This document shows, piece after piece, positions 19,546 to 27,812 of a DNA stretch of 64,000 bases; the stretch's first letter is position 1, and each line of letters begins with the position of its first letter. The notes under the pieces are model-generated. The model did no database searches, was not told the DNA's origin, and saw nothing but the letters and a program-made list of their open reading frames with translations. Source of the stretch: WTFV01 sp965200895 (GTDB lineage: Bacteria; Acidobacteriota; Vicinamibacteria; Vicinamibacterales; UBA8438); contig CBDAVM010000002.1 of NCBI GenBank assembly GCA_965200895.1, positions 1,550,001 through 1,614,000 on the forward strand, read 5' to 3'. Made by a program: the position numbers and the translations under genes.

Positions 19546-20450
19546 AACGGGTTCACGTCATCGGCGTGCCGCTGGATCTGGGTACCGATCGACGCGGCGT
19601 GGACATGGGCCCGTCCGCCCTGCGCATCGCCGGCCTCGGCGACCGCATCGCCGAGCTGGGCTACGCGGTGACCGATCGGGGCAACCTCAGCGCACCGATC
19701 CGGGAGACCGCTCCGCCCGGGAACCCCGGCAAGAAGTACATCGGCGACATCGCCGGGGTCTGCCGCCGCCTGTTCGAGATCGCCCACGCGTCGCACGCAG
19801 CCGCGGCGGTTCCCGTGGTTCTCGGCGGCGATCACAGCCTGTCGGCCGGCTCCGTCGCCGCCACCGCGGCCGCGGCGCGGAAGCAGGCCGGGCGGGCCGG
19901 CCTGCTCTGGATCGACGCGCACGGCGACATGAACACGCCGGTCACCAGCCCGAGCGGCAACGTCCACGGCATGCCGCTGGCGGCGCTGCTGGGGCCGGAG
20001 CCGGCCGAGCTGTCCTCCATCGGCGGCGTCTCGCCGGCGGTCGAGGCATCCCGCACCGTTCTCCTCGGCGTCCGCAACCTCGACCCGGCCGAACGCGAGC
20101 AGGTGGTCGCTTCCGGCGTCCACGTCTTCACGATGAAGGATGTCGACCGGCTCGGCATGGCGACGGTCGCCGAACGGGCCCTGGAGCTGACCGGACGCGG
20201 CACGGACGGCCTGCACGTCTCCTTCGACCTCGACGTCTGCGACCCGACCATCGCCCCCGGCGTCGGCACGCCGGTCAAGGGCGGCCTCAGCTATCGCGAG
20301 GCCCACCTCCTGATGGAGACGGTCGCCGACAGCGAACGGCTCCGGGCACTGGATGTGGTCGAGCTCAACCCGACCCTCGACGACCGCAACGCCACCGCGG
20401 AGCTAGGCGTCGAGCTCGTACTCTCCGCGCTCGGTCTCCGCATTCTGTAG
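19542..20450 (+). CDS. rocF: Arginase
   Basis: Hydrolyses arginine to ornithine and urea with two Mn ions. Metal motifs are GGDHSLSAGS (about residue 99), DAHGDMNTP (about 125) and SFDLDVCDPTIAPGVGTP (about 228). At 302 aa it is normal. Start ATG 19542 overlaps the hemY stop, so it is translationally coupled to heme genes; the reason for that pairing is unclear. Agmatinase is less likely because the arginase-type SGNVHGMPLA segment is present. Confidence 0.9.
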   Translation: MKRVHVIGVPLDLGTDRRGVDMGPSALRIAGLGDRIAELGYAVTDRGNLSAPIRETAPPGNPGKKYIGDIAGVCRRLFEIAHASHAAAAVPVVLGGDHSLSAGSVAATAAAARKQAGRAGLLWIDAHGDMNTPVTSPSGNVHGMPLAALLGPEPAELSSIGGVSPAVEASRTVLLGVRNLDPAEREQVVASGVHVFTMKDVDRLGMATVAERALELTGRGTDGLHVSFDLDVCDPTIAPGVGTPVKGGLSYREAHLLMETVADSERLRALDVVELNPTLDDRNATAELGVELVLSALGLRIL

Positions 20451-20541
20451 CACCGGGCCATCGATTCGACCCCGGTTCCCGGCGCCAGCGGCTTCCGGCC
20501 ACGTGCTATTCTTCAATGTCCACGGATGGAAGGGAGACTTC

Positions 20542-21180
20542 ATGCACGTTCGGCAGTTTCTGTTCACCCTGTTCCTCGCGTTTCTGGCGCTGACGTTCGT
20601 CACGGCCTGCAGCGGCGGCAGTGACGCGCCGGAAGCTGACGCGACCGATCACGCAGGCACCGAGACGGAGGCCGAGGCGGAAGCCGCGGGCAGCATGGAA
20701 CTGCTTGGCGGCGGCCACTTGACGCCCGTCCACGACGGTACCGGCGGCAGCCCGCACGTGAGCGTTCACTGGAGCGTCAATGGCGGGAACATCACCATCG
20801 ACTACGGCCGGCCGTACCTGCGGGGTCGTGTCGTCGGCGAGAGCGTGGAGCCGATGGCCGACACCGTCTGGCGCCTGGGCGCCGATGAAGCGACCACGCT
20901 GACCACCGACCGGGACCTGATGCTCGGCGACGCGCACGTCCCGGCCGGCGAATACACGCTGTGGACCATGCAGGCGAACGACGAGGTCCACCTGATCGTG
21001 AACAGCGAGACGGGCCAGTGGGGCACCGCGTACAACTCGGCTCACGACCTCGCCCACGTTCCGATGGAAATCGGACAGCTCGACACGCCGGCCGAGCAGC
21101 TCCTGATCTCGATCGGCGACGGCGCGCTCGGTTTCGAATGGGGGACGCTGACGGCCAGCGTGCCGCTGATGGTGCACTGA
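20542..21180 (+). CDS. DUF2911-family lipoprotein
   Basis: The ATG at 20542 follows an AAGGGAG site at 7-9 nt. A hydrophobic signal (LFTLFLAFLALTFVTAC) ends in a lipobox-like VTAC, so the mature protein starts at that Cys. A short acidic linker (residues 20-50) leads to a beta-rich domain with ITIDYGRPYLRGR, VWRLGADEATTL and PAGEYTLWTM, the hallmarks of DUF2911. The function is unknown; the domain is common in secreted proteins of Bacteroidota and Acidobacteriota. It ends 76 nt before tRNA-Lys. Confidence 0.8.
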   Translation: MHVRQFLFTLFLAFLALTFVTACSGGSDAPEADATDHAGTETEAEAEAAGSMELLGGGHLTPVHDGTGGSPHVSVHWSVNGGNITIDYGRPYLRGRVVGESVEPMADTVWRLGADEATTLTTDRDLMLGDAHVPAGEYTLWTMQANDEVHLIVNSETGQWGTAYNSAHDLAHVPMEIGQLDTPAEQLLISIGDGALGFEWGTLTASVPLMVH

Positions 21181-21218
21181 ATCCCGACGGCGAAAGGGTT
21201 CGGTCTACAGCCAACCAC

Positions 21219-21251
21219 GAGGGTCCGCAGTCTCCCCCGGCTGCGACCCTC
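21219..21251. terminator. Hairpin between DUF2911 gene and tRNA-Lys
   Basis: GAGGGT and CGCAG pair with ACCCTC and CTGCG, with one bulged C. The loop is 10 nt and there is no U-run. It may mark the end of the preceding transcript, a weak call. Confidence 0.35.
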
Positions 21252-21256
21252 CGGTC

Positions 21257-21331
21257 GGGCCGCTAGCTCAGTGGTAGAGCACCTGACTTTTAATCAGGGT
21301 GTCGCTGGTTCGATCCCAGCGCGGCCCACCA
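21257..21331 (+). tRNA. tRNA-Lys (anticodon UUU), CCA encoded
   Basis: A full cloverleaf is visible. The acceptor stem GGGCCGC pairs with GCGGCCC. The D-arm contains GCTCAGTGGTAGAGC. The anticodon stem CCTGA/TCAGG holds the loop CTTTTAA, and the T-arm holds GGTTCGATCC. Discriminator A is followed by an encoded CCA. The UUU anticodon makes it a target of MnmA at 11.3 kb. Confidence 0.97.
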
Positions 21332-21430
21332 GGCTGCTGAGACTCAACGCGTCGCCTCGCCGCGAAGCTCTATCGGCGCGGTCCCGAGAAGCTCGTCTGC
21401 GGGCCGGGAGTCCGGCACGGCAGCCCCGCC

Positions 21431-22060
21431 TCAGCGTCCGCCGTCCGCCGGCAACCCCTCGAAGCCGGAGGGGAGCTGGGCGCCCAGCGTATTCTGGAAC
21501 ATCGCCAACTGCGTGTAGTTCCCCACGACGAGCACGACCTGACGGAGCTCGTCGTCCGTGTAGCCTTCGGCGAGCACGCTCCACGTCGGGTCGGAAATGA
21601 ACCGGCTGGCGTGGAGTTCGTCCGCCGCCCGGAGCAGCGCACGCTCGAAGTCGTCCCAACCGGGCGCGTCAGGGCCGGCCGTCACGCGCCGGATCTCCTC
21701 CGCCGTCAGCCCCGCTTCCCTGCCGATGACGTCGTGCCGTCCCCAGATGTAGTCGCCGCGCGACAGCCAGGCGGTGCGCAGGATGAGCAGCTCCCGGTGG
21801 CGCGTCGGGATCGTGGCGTTGCGGACGAAGTAGCCCGTATAGGCCCAGTACGCCCGGCACATCTCGGTGACGTCGGGGCAGAGCTCCCGCATGGGAGCCT
21901 CCCCCGCATCGTCGGGCAGCCCGATGCGCGGTCCGGCGAGGTGATCGAACACCCCCACGCGGCCTGCGCCCGACTCCTGCGCCGAGACGGCCGTCACCCC
22001 CGCTACGAGCGCCCCGCACAAGAGGATCACGCCGGTCGTCCGGTCGATATTCTTCCGCAT
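21431..22060 (-). CDS. Exported carboxymuconolactone decarboxylase-family protein
   Basis: ATG 22060 follows a GGAGG site and gives a signal peptide (VILLCGALVAGVTAVSAQE) cleaved near residue 28. The mature part has the CMD fold with HRELLILRTAWLSRGDYIWGRHDVIGREAG. The AhpD CxxC pair is absent (positions held by non-Cys residues), so peroxidase-type redox chemistry is unlikely. It ends LPADGGR at 209 aa. The gene is followed on the plus side by tRNA-Lys. The function is unknown; lactone decarboxylation or ligand binding is possible. Confidence 0.75.
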   Translation of the reverse strand: MRKNIDRTTGVILLCGALVAGVTAVSAQESGAGRVGVFDHLAGPRIGLPDDAGEAPMRELCPDVTEMCRAYWAYTGYFVRNATIPTRHRELLILRTAWLSRGDYIWGRHDVIGREAGLTAEEIRRVTAGPDAPGWDDFERALLRAADELHASRFISDPTWSVLAEGYTDDELRQVVLVVGNYTQLAMFQNTLGAQLPSGFEGLPADGGR

Positions 22061-22190
22061 CGTCCACCTCCATCGGCTCCTGCCGTCAAAGGCTCGCACG
22101 TCGGGAACTGCATCCCCGGCTCGCCCTCCCATGCCACAAGGCGTCAGGGACCGAGCCCCTCGCTGTCCTCAGCCGCCGCCGTGCAACCCG

Positions 22191-23540
22191 TCAGACGGCG
22201 GCCAGCGCCTGCGCCATGTTGCCGAGCGCCCGTTCGACGAGCTGGCGCGACGTGGCGATGTTCATCCGCATCCGGCCGGCGCCGCCCAGGCCGTAGGAGG
22301 AACCCGGGTTCAGGTGGATGTGCGCGTGGTCCACCAGGTAGCGCTGGAACGCCTGCTCCGGGGTCGTGTTCCCGCCCGCCTCCTTGGCGGCGCGCTGCAT
22401 GCCGGCCGCCTCCATGGCCGCGCCGACATCGAGCCAGGCCAGAAAGGTACCCTCCGGCTTGACGGTCTCGACCCCCGGCACGTGTGCGCGGACGTACGAC
22501 TCGACGAGGTCCTGCGTTCCGTCGATGTACTCCAGGAGCTGATCGAGCCAGTCATCGCACTCGTTGCAGGCCGCCTCGGCCGCGACGATGCCGAGCGTGT
22601 TCATCGCCTGCCGGTGCTGTCCGGCACCCTCGATCCGCTCCAGGTAGTCGGGGTTGGTCGAGAACAGGTACGCGCACTTCATCATCGACAGGTTGAAGGA
22701 CTTGCTCACCGACTTGTACGTGATGCTGTTGCGGACGATGGCCTCGTCGTCGAGCGTGGCGAACGGCGTGTAGGTGTGTCCCTTCGTGACGAAGTCGCAG
22801 TGGATCTCGTCGGACAGCACCACGACGCGCCGGCGATTGCAGATCTCGCCCACCGTCATCAGGTCGTCTCGCGACCAGACGTTCCCCGTGGGGTTGTGCG
22901 GGTTGCACAGGATGAAGGCGTGCGTGTCGTGGTCGATGCGGCGCTCCAGATCCTCGAAGTCCATCCGGTAGCGGCCGTTGACGAGCCGCAGCGGGCTTTC
23001 CTCGGCGACGCACCCGACGACGCGGATGTCGGTGTAGAACCCGTTGTAGCCGGGCGTCTGCATGAGCACCTTGCTGCCGGGCGGGCAGAAGGCGCGCAGG
23101 GTGCTGATGATGCCGGAGTGGACGCCGGGCGCGTGCCGAATCGTGTCGGGGTCGATGTCGAGCCCGTAGCGCCGCTGGTTCCAGTTGACGATGGACGCCT
23201 TGTAGGAGGCCGGGATCGTCAGGTAGCCGTAGTTCTCGTGACCGATCCGGTCCCGCAGCGCCCGGGTGATGGCCGGGGCGATCCGGAAATCCTGATCGGC
23301 GGTTCCCATGCCGACCTCGATCCTGTCGCGGCCGTAGCGGGCGATCTGGGCGTCCCACTTCGACGAGTCGGTCCCGATGCGACTGTAGATGGTGTCGAAG
23401 TCGTAGCGGTCGCCCTGCTCCCGGGCCGCGGTCCCCGCCGCTGCCGCGAAAGAGCCTCCGGCGCCGAGGGCGCCCGCGACCGCGGTCATGCCGGTACTGC
23501 GCAGGAAGGTGCGCCGGTCGAACGGACTGAGCTTGGACAT
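22191..23540 (-). CDS. Tat-exported class I/II PLP aminotransferase (PatB/MalY-like)
   Basis: The start MSKLSPFDRRTFLRSTG carries a twin-arginine motif (DRRTFLR) and a hydrophobic stretch AVAGALGAGGSFAAAAG, so the protein is predicted to be exported folded. The catalytic domain resembles the MalY/PatB C-S lyase branch of class I/II aminotransferases. It has NPHNPTG, DEIHCDF, SVSKSFNLS (PLP Lys) and RMRMNIA (carboxylate Arg). It is 449 aa. Exporting a PLP enzyme is uncommon. The substrate could be cysteine S-conjugates, but this is only inferred. It is divergent from a PQQ protein gene 248 nt away. Confidence 0.8.
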   Translation of the reverse strand: MSKLSPFDRRTFLRSTGMTAVAGALGAGGSFAAAAGTAAREQGDRYDFDTIYSRIGTDSSKWDAQIARYGRDRIEVGMGTADQDFRIAPAITRALRDRIGHENYGYLTIPASYKASIVNWNQRRYGLDIDPDTIRHAPGVHSGIISTLRAFCPPGSKVLMQTPGYNGFYTDIRVVGCVAEESPLRLVNGRYRMDFEDLERRIDHDTHAFILCNPHNPTGNVWSRDDLMTVGEICNRRRVVVLSDEIHCDFVTKGHTYTPFATLDDEAIVRNSITYKSVSKSFNLSMMKCAYLFSTNPDYLERIEGAGQHRQAMNTLGIVAAEAACNECDDWLDQLLEYIDGTQDLVESYVRAHVPGVETVKPEGTFLAWLDVGAAMEAAGMQRAAKEAGGNTTPEQAFQRYLVDHAHIHLNPGSSYGLGGAGRMRMNIATSRQLVERALGNMAQALAAV

Positions 23541-23600
23541 GTGTGGACTCCTTCTCCTGGCGTCTCGACAATCGACCAGCGCTGCCACGAAACATGCTCT

Positions 23601-23710
23601 GGCGACGTCCGCGCCGCACAGGAATCATACGGGCATCCGCAACCCGCAGTCATGCGATACGCCAGGTTCGTCCGGCGATGTCTGCGCCGCACAGGAAATC
23701 CTGGGGGCAT
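23601..23710. repeat. Imperfect direct repeat in a divergent promoter region
   Basis: Two copies of a 36-37 nt element (23601-23636 and 23674-23710) share GGCGAYGTCYGCGCCGCACA and a final GGGCAT. They sit between the Tat aminotransferase and the PQQ gene, where a regulator could bind. Confidence 0.5.
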
Positions 23711-23788
23711 GTCGGCGCCTCGGCGCGACAGGCGACGGGCGCGCGCTACAATCCTTCCGGGCACTCGGCCATTCGTCCGGAGGGACGC

Positions 23789-25567
23789 ATGCAGACGCAG
23801 AACCGGGACATGCAGCGCGGGCTGACCGCAGTCGGCGTTCTCGTGCTTGCCGCATGCGCGCTCGTCCAGCCGCTGCGCGCACAGGACGACTCGGCGTTCG
23901 TGCCGGTCACCGACGCCATGCTGCGGGCGCCGGCGCCCGGCGACTGGCCGATGTGGCGCCGCACGCTGGACGGCTGGGGCTACAGCCCGCTGGACCGGAT
24001 CGACCGCGGCAACGTCGCCGACCTGCACCTGGTGTGGTCGCGCGCCCTGCGCGCCGGCGGGCGCCAGCAGGGCACGCCGCTGGTCTACGACGGCGTTCTG
24101 TACATGCCGAACCCGAGCGACGTCATCCAGGCCATCGACGCGGCGACCGGGGACCTGCTCTGGGAGTATCAGCGGCCACTGCCCGATGACGCCTGCGAGC
24201 GCATCATGCCCGGGGTGTGCACCACGAACCGGAACCTCGCGATCCACGACGACCTGATCATCGACACCAGCGTCGACGAGTTCGTGTTCGCCCTCGACGC
24301 GAGGACCGGCGAACTGGTCTGGGAGACCGAGGTGCTCGACTACCGGACCCATCCGGCGAACCAGAGCACGGGGCCGATCATCGCCGACGGCAAGGTCATC
24401 TCCGGGCGGAGCTGCATGCCCGCCGCCGGACCGGACGCCTGCGTCATCACTGCGCACGACGCCCGGACGGGCGAGGAACTGTGGCGGCGGCGCACCATCC
24501 CACGCCCCGGCGAGCCGGGAGACGAGACGTGGGGCGGTCTGCCCGACGCCGAGCGCCGGCACGTGGGCACGTGGATGGCGCCGAGCTTCGATCCCGAACT
24601 GAACCTCCTCTTCATCGGCACGTCGGTGACCTCGCCGGCGCCGAAGTTCCTGGTGGGCGGCGCCGACAACCGGCACCTGTACCACAACTCGACGCTGGCC
24701 CTCGACGCCGACACGGGCGAGATCATCTGGTACTACCAGCACCTGAACGACCACTGGGATCTCGACCATCCCTTCGAACGTCTGCTCGTCGACACCGTCG
24801 TGCGCCCGGACCCGACCACCGTGCGCTGGATCAACCCGCGCCTGCAACCGGGCGAAACGCGCCGCGTGATGACCGGTATCCCCGGCAAGACCGGTGTGGT
24901 GTACACGCTCGACCGCGCCACCGGCGAGTTCCTGTGGGCCACCCCCACCGTCGCGCAGAACGTCATCAGCCGCATCGACGGCGCGACCGGCGCCGTCTCC
25001 GAGAACCCGGAGCTGGTCTTCGGGGGCTTCGGCCAGGAGGTGCTGACCTGCCCCACCGCGATGGGCGGCAAGGACTGGGAAGCCGGAGCCTACAGCCCGC
25101 GCACGAACCTGATGTACATGCCGCTGCGCAACGCCTGCGCGCGGATGGCGCCCCTCGACGACGACGGCCGGTCGCTCTACAGCCTCAGCATGCGCAACGA
25201 ACTCGCGCCCGGCACCGACCGGCTCGGCGCCGTGTGGGCCATCTCGGCCGAGACCGGCGTGACGGCGTGGACCTACGAGCAGCGCGCGGCGACGATGTCG
25301 CTCGCCGCCACGGCCGGGGGGCTTGTCTTCGTGGGCGATGTCAACGGCCGCTTCCGCGCCCTCGACGACGAGACCGGCGACGTGCTGTGGGAAATCAACC
25401 TCGGGTCGCCGGTCAGCGGCTTCCCCGTGACCTACGCGGTCGACGGGCGGCAGTACGTGGTGGCGGGCACCGGCACGGGCGGAAACGCCTCGCGCTGGAG
25501 CGCCATGACCCCCGAACTGCGGCCGAGCAGCGGCAACAACCTCTTCGTCTTCGCCCTGCCGGAGTAG
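23789..25567 (+). CDS. Exported PQQ-type beta-propeller dehydrogenase (1)
   Basis: The ATG follows GGAGGG at 5 nt and gives a signal peptide (VGVLVLAACALVQPLRAQ). The mature protein is an eight-bladed quinoprotein propeller, with repeated W-docking patterns such as GDLLWEYQRP, GELVWETEV, GEIIWYYQHL and GDVLWEINLGS. The NDHWDLDHPFE stretch matches the W-D-x-D quinone/Ca region of the family. No CxxCH heme motif is present, so electrons must leave to a separate acceptor. At 592 aa it lacks extra domains. The substrate, perhaps an alcohol or sugar, is unknown. Confidence 0.85.
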   Translation: MQTQNRDMQRGLTAVGVLVLAACALVQPLRAQDDSAFVPVTDAMLRAPAPGDWPMWRRTLDGWGYSPLDRIDRGNVADLHLVWSRALRAGGRQQGTPLVYDGVLYMPNPSDVIQAIDAATGDLLWEYQRPLPDDACERIMPGVCTTNRNLAIHDDLIIDTSVDEFVFALDARTGELVWETEVLDYRTHPANQSTGPIIADGKVISGRSCMPAAGPDACVITAHDARTGEELWRRRTIPRPGEPGDETWGGLPDAERRHVGTWMAPSFDPELNLLFIGTSVTSPAPKFLVGGADNRHLYHNSTLALDADTGEIIWYYQHLNDHWDLDHPFERLLVDTVVRPDPTTVRWINPRLQPGETRRVMTGIPGKTGVVYTLDRATGEFLWATPTVAQNVISRIDGATGAVSENPELVFGGFGQEVLTCPTAMGGKDWEAGAYSPRTNLMYMPLRNACARMAPLDDDGRSLYSLSMRNELAPGTDRLGAVWAISAETGVTAWTYEQRAATMSLAATAGGLVFVGDVNGRFRALDDETGDVLWEINLGSPVSGFPVTYAVDGRQYVVAGTGTGGNASRWSAMTPELRPSSGNNLFVFALPE

Positions 25568-25620
25568 TCGCTTGTTCTCCCCGGAGTGTCCACATATCCT
25601 GTGAGAGCTGTTGGCGCGCA

Positions 25621-25905
25621 AGGGTGTTCCCCGGCGCCATCGAAATCGTCGACCTCTGCCACACCAAGCAGCATCTGTGCGATGTCGCCAGGGCCCTCTA
25701 CGGCGCCGGCTCGGACTTGGCCGCCCAGTGGGGCAAGGACCGCCGGGACGAGTTGGACGCAGGGCAGATCGATGCCATCCTGACCGCCCTCAATGCCCAC
25801 CGTGAGACGTGCGAGCAGGCCCGCAAGTGTATCCACTACCTGACCCGCAACCGCCACCGGATGCGCTATCCGCAGTTCCCGGCTCAAGCGCGCCGGCATG
25901 CGCGA
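25621..25905 (+). pseudogene. ISKra4-family transposase remnant
   Basis: An open frame without a start encodes GAIEIVDLCHTKQHL, QWGKDRRDELDAGQIDAI, CEQARKCIHYLTR and NRHRMRYPQF, all recognisable from the catalytic part of ISKra4 transposases. After RYPQF about 20 codons are missing, and LKRAGM, a later transposase motif, appears in another frame near 25885-25903. The N-terminus, the C-terminus and both IS ends are gone. The stretch lies between the PQQ gene and an uncertain small ORF. Confidence 0.7.
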
Positions 25906-26001
25906 CTGCTTTCCGACTGGACTTCAGCTGTTTATTCGGCTTTTACGTCGGCAGCCGAGGTTCCGCTCGCGGGCGCCACGCGGTCGGCGCCGCGACGTCG
26001 G

Positions 26002-26346
26002 CTACTCGGGCCGCCGCGGCAGCGGCGACTTCCGCACCGCGAGGATGCGGGACCTGGCGCCCGCAACGCCGGACACTGCGCCCGCCACGACGCGCGCACA
26101 GCACAACAAGAGGTCGCGCGTCGTCGTGGACCACGCCTGGTTCCGGCCATGGCCGCTCGCCGACCGCGACCCGACGGAACCAGGCTGGTGTCCAAGACGG
26201 CGCTCCACGGGCTCGCCGAAGCTGCGCCGGGCAAGCCGGAGCAGAAACGCTTCCACCTTGTAGAGTTCGTCCGGGCGCGCGAGCGTCATGCAGCCGACTG
26301 CCAGCCCACCGCCCAGAACCACCCCGGAAAGGAACAACCAGAGCAC
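26002..26346 (-). CDS. Uncertain small membrane protein
   Basis: Not recognised. From a GTG at 26346 the frame begins with one membrane segment (WLFLSGVVLGGGLAVGC) then a charged amphipathic stretch (DELYKVEAFLLRLARR). The last 55 residues look low-complexity and may be non-coding read-through. A GGTGGA site lies about 7 nt upstream. It may be a decayed gene or chance in high-GC DNA. Nothing else convincing is present between the transposase remnant and the LarA gene. Confidence 0.3.
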   Translation of the reverse strand: MLWLFLSGVVLGGGLAVGCMTLARPDELYKVEAFLLRLARRSFGEPVERRLGHQPGSVGSRSASGHGRNQAWSTTTRDLLLCCARVVAGAVSGVAGARSRILAVRKSPLPRRPE

Positions 26347-26452
26347 TTGAAATCCACCCTGCCACCCGATCTTTTCGGTCTTTGCACGTCCAAGGTATAG
26401 CGGTACGGGAAATCCGTCTGGCCGGGGGACCGGAAACCGGCGCGGATCCGAA

Positions 26453-27721
26453 TCACCCGGCCAGATAGGGAATCGTCTGGGGCCCCTCGGGCAGCACGCA
26501 GACGCGGGCGCCCGGCCCGGCCCGGTCGAGCTGTTCCCGCGTAGTCCCGGCCACGTCGTCGATGGGCGTCAGGTGCGCGGCGCGCACCTCGTCGGGGGCG
26601 AGACCATCGGCCTTCAGGAACACCTCGGCGCGTTGCTGGATCTGCGCCTGCACCTGCACCTCCCACTGGTCGTGCCGGTTGTGGCCGGGCGCGCAGATCA
26701 TGTCGAGCAACGCCGCCGGCGTCTCGCGCGCCCGCAGGATGTCGCCGTACTCGCCGTGCGACGGCAGGCCGTCGGCGCATTCGGCGGCGCAGACGATGGC
26801 GCCCCCCGGCCGGACCACCTGGGCCGCCGCCGACATCCCCTTGACGCTCTGGTACAGGTTCTGGTCCAGAGGATAGCCGCTGTTGGTGGTCACCACGACG
26901 TCGAACGGCGCGTCGAAGGCCTGCATGGCGCTCCGCTTCACGCGCGCCGCCATCGTCCGGTGGACGGCGAAGATCTCCCCTGCCGCCACGCTCGTGATCC
27001 GCCGATCCCGGTTGATCGCCACGTCGACGCTGAAGTGGACGCCGACGTGCGCGGCGATGCGCCGGATCGCGTCGTGGATCGGGTTGCCCTCGGTGACGCC
27101 CCAGCGCGCGTGCGGGCTGCCGATCATCTCCGCATCGTGCAGCCGCATGGTCGTTCTGAACCCGGCGAGACCGGGCGCCACCAGCTTCGGTCCGCCGCTG
27201 AAGCCGGCGAAGAAGTGCGGCTCGACGAAACCGGTGGTGATGCGCACGTCGGCTTCCACCCAGTGGCGGTTCAGCCAGACCGGCACGCGCGGCTCGACCT
27301 CGCCGAGGTGTACGAGGCTGTCCTCGTCGAACGCGCTGTGATTGACGATGCGACACCGGTCGACGATCGACGCGCCGAACATCTCGACCAGCTCGGCGCG
27401 GTCGTTGGCGCGATGGGTTCCGGTCGCGATCAGGATGACGATGCGCTCGTCCGGCACGTGGGCCAGCTCCTCGAGCAGGACCGGCAGCAGCGTGTGGCTC
27501 GGCATCGGCCGGGTGATGTCGCAGACCGAGATGGCGACGGTCTGGTCGGCCTTCACGAGCGACGCCAGCGAAGGCGTCCCCATCGGTCTCCGCAGCGCAT
27601 GCCGGATGGCCGCCTCCTCGTCCGGCAGGCCGTCGACGTAGGAGGGTTCGAGCACCGTCGTGCGGCCGTCCGGAAAGTCGACCGGCAGGCGTCCGCGACC
27701 GTAGGCGAGATCGACCTTCAT
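26453..27721 (-). CDS. LarA-family protein (lactate racemase-like, DUF2088)
   Basis: LarA racemases interconvert 2-hydroxy acids using a nickel-pincer nucleotide. The start ATG 27721 gives MKVDLAYGRGRLPVDFP. Landmarks are DITRPMPS near residue 75, ATGTHR with the catalytic-type His (about 109) and EPHFFAGFSGGPK with the second His and Lys (about 176-187). LarA is usually 420-430 aa, and here it is 422. No larB, larC or larE cofactor genes are seen, so the substrate and cofactor remain inferred. It lies 91 nt downstream of the UGSC selenoprotein on the same strand. Confidence 0.8.
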   Translation of the reverse strand: MKVDLAYGRGRLPVDFPDGRTTVLEPSYVDGLPDEEAAIRHALRRPMGTPSLASLVKADQTVAISVCDITRPMPSHTLLPVLLEELAHVPDERIVILIATGTHRANDRAELVEMFGASIVDRCRIVNHSAFDEDSLVHLGEVEPRVPVWLNRHWVEADVRITTGFVEPHFFAGFSGGPKLVAPGLAGFRTTMRLHDAEMIGSPHARWGVTEGNPIHDAIRRIAAHVGVHFSVDVAINRDRRITSVAAGEIFAVHRTMAARVKRSAMQAFDAPFDVVVTTNSGYPLDQNLYQSVKGMSAAAQVVRPGGAIVCAAECADGLPSHGEYGDILRARETPAALLDMICAPGHNRHDQWEVQVQAQIQQRAEVFLKADGLAPDEVRAAHLTPIDDVAGTTREQLDRAGPGARVCVLPEGPQTIPYLAG

Positions 27722-27812
27722 GCGCGCATCATATCGCGCCGGTGCGCGGGGACACCTCACGCCGGCCGACATCCGCGTGTTCGCGGCCGACGCGGCCGGC
27801 GCGAGGCATACG

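Noticed and set aside
21257..21331. tRNA-Lys as an integration site
   Set aside because: Downstream DNA shows no integrase and no repeated tRNA 3' end. The flanking genes look native.
21431..22060. AhpD-type alkyl hydroperoxidase
   Set aside because: The required CxxC pair is missing from the conserved helix.
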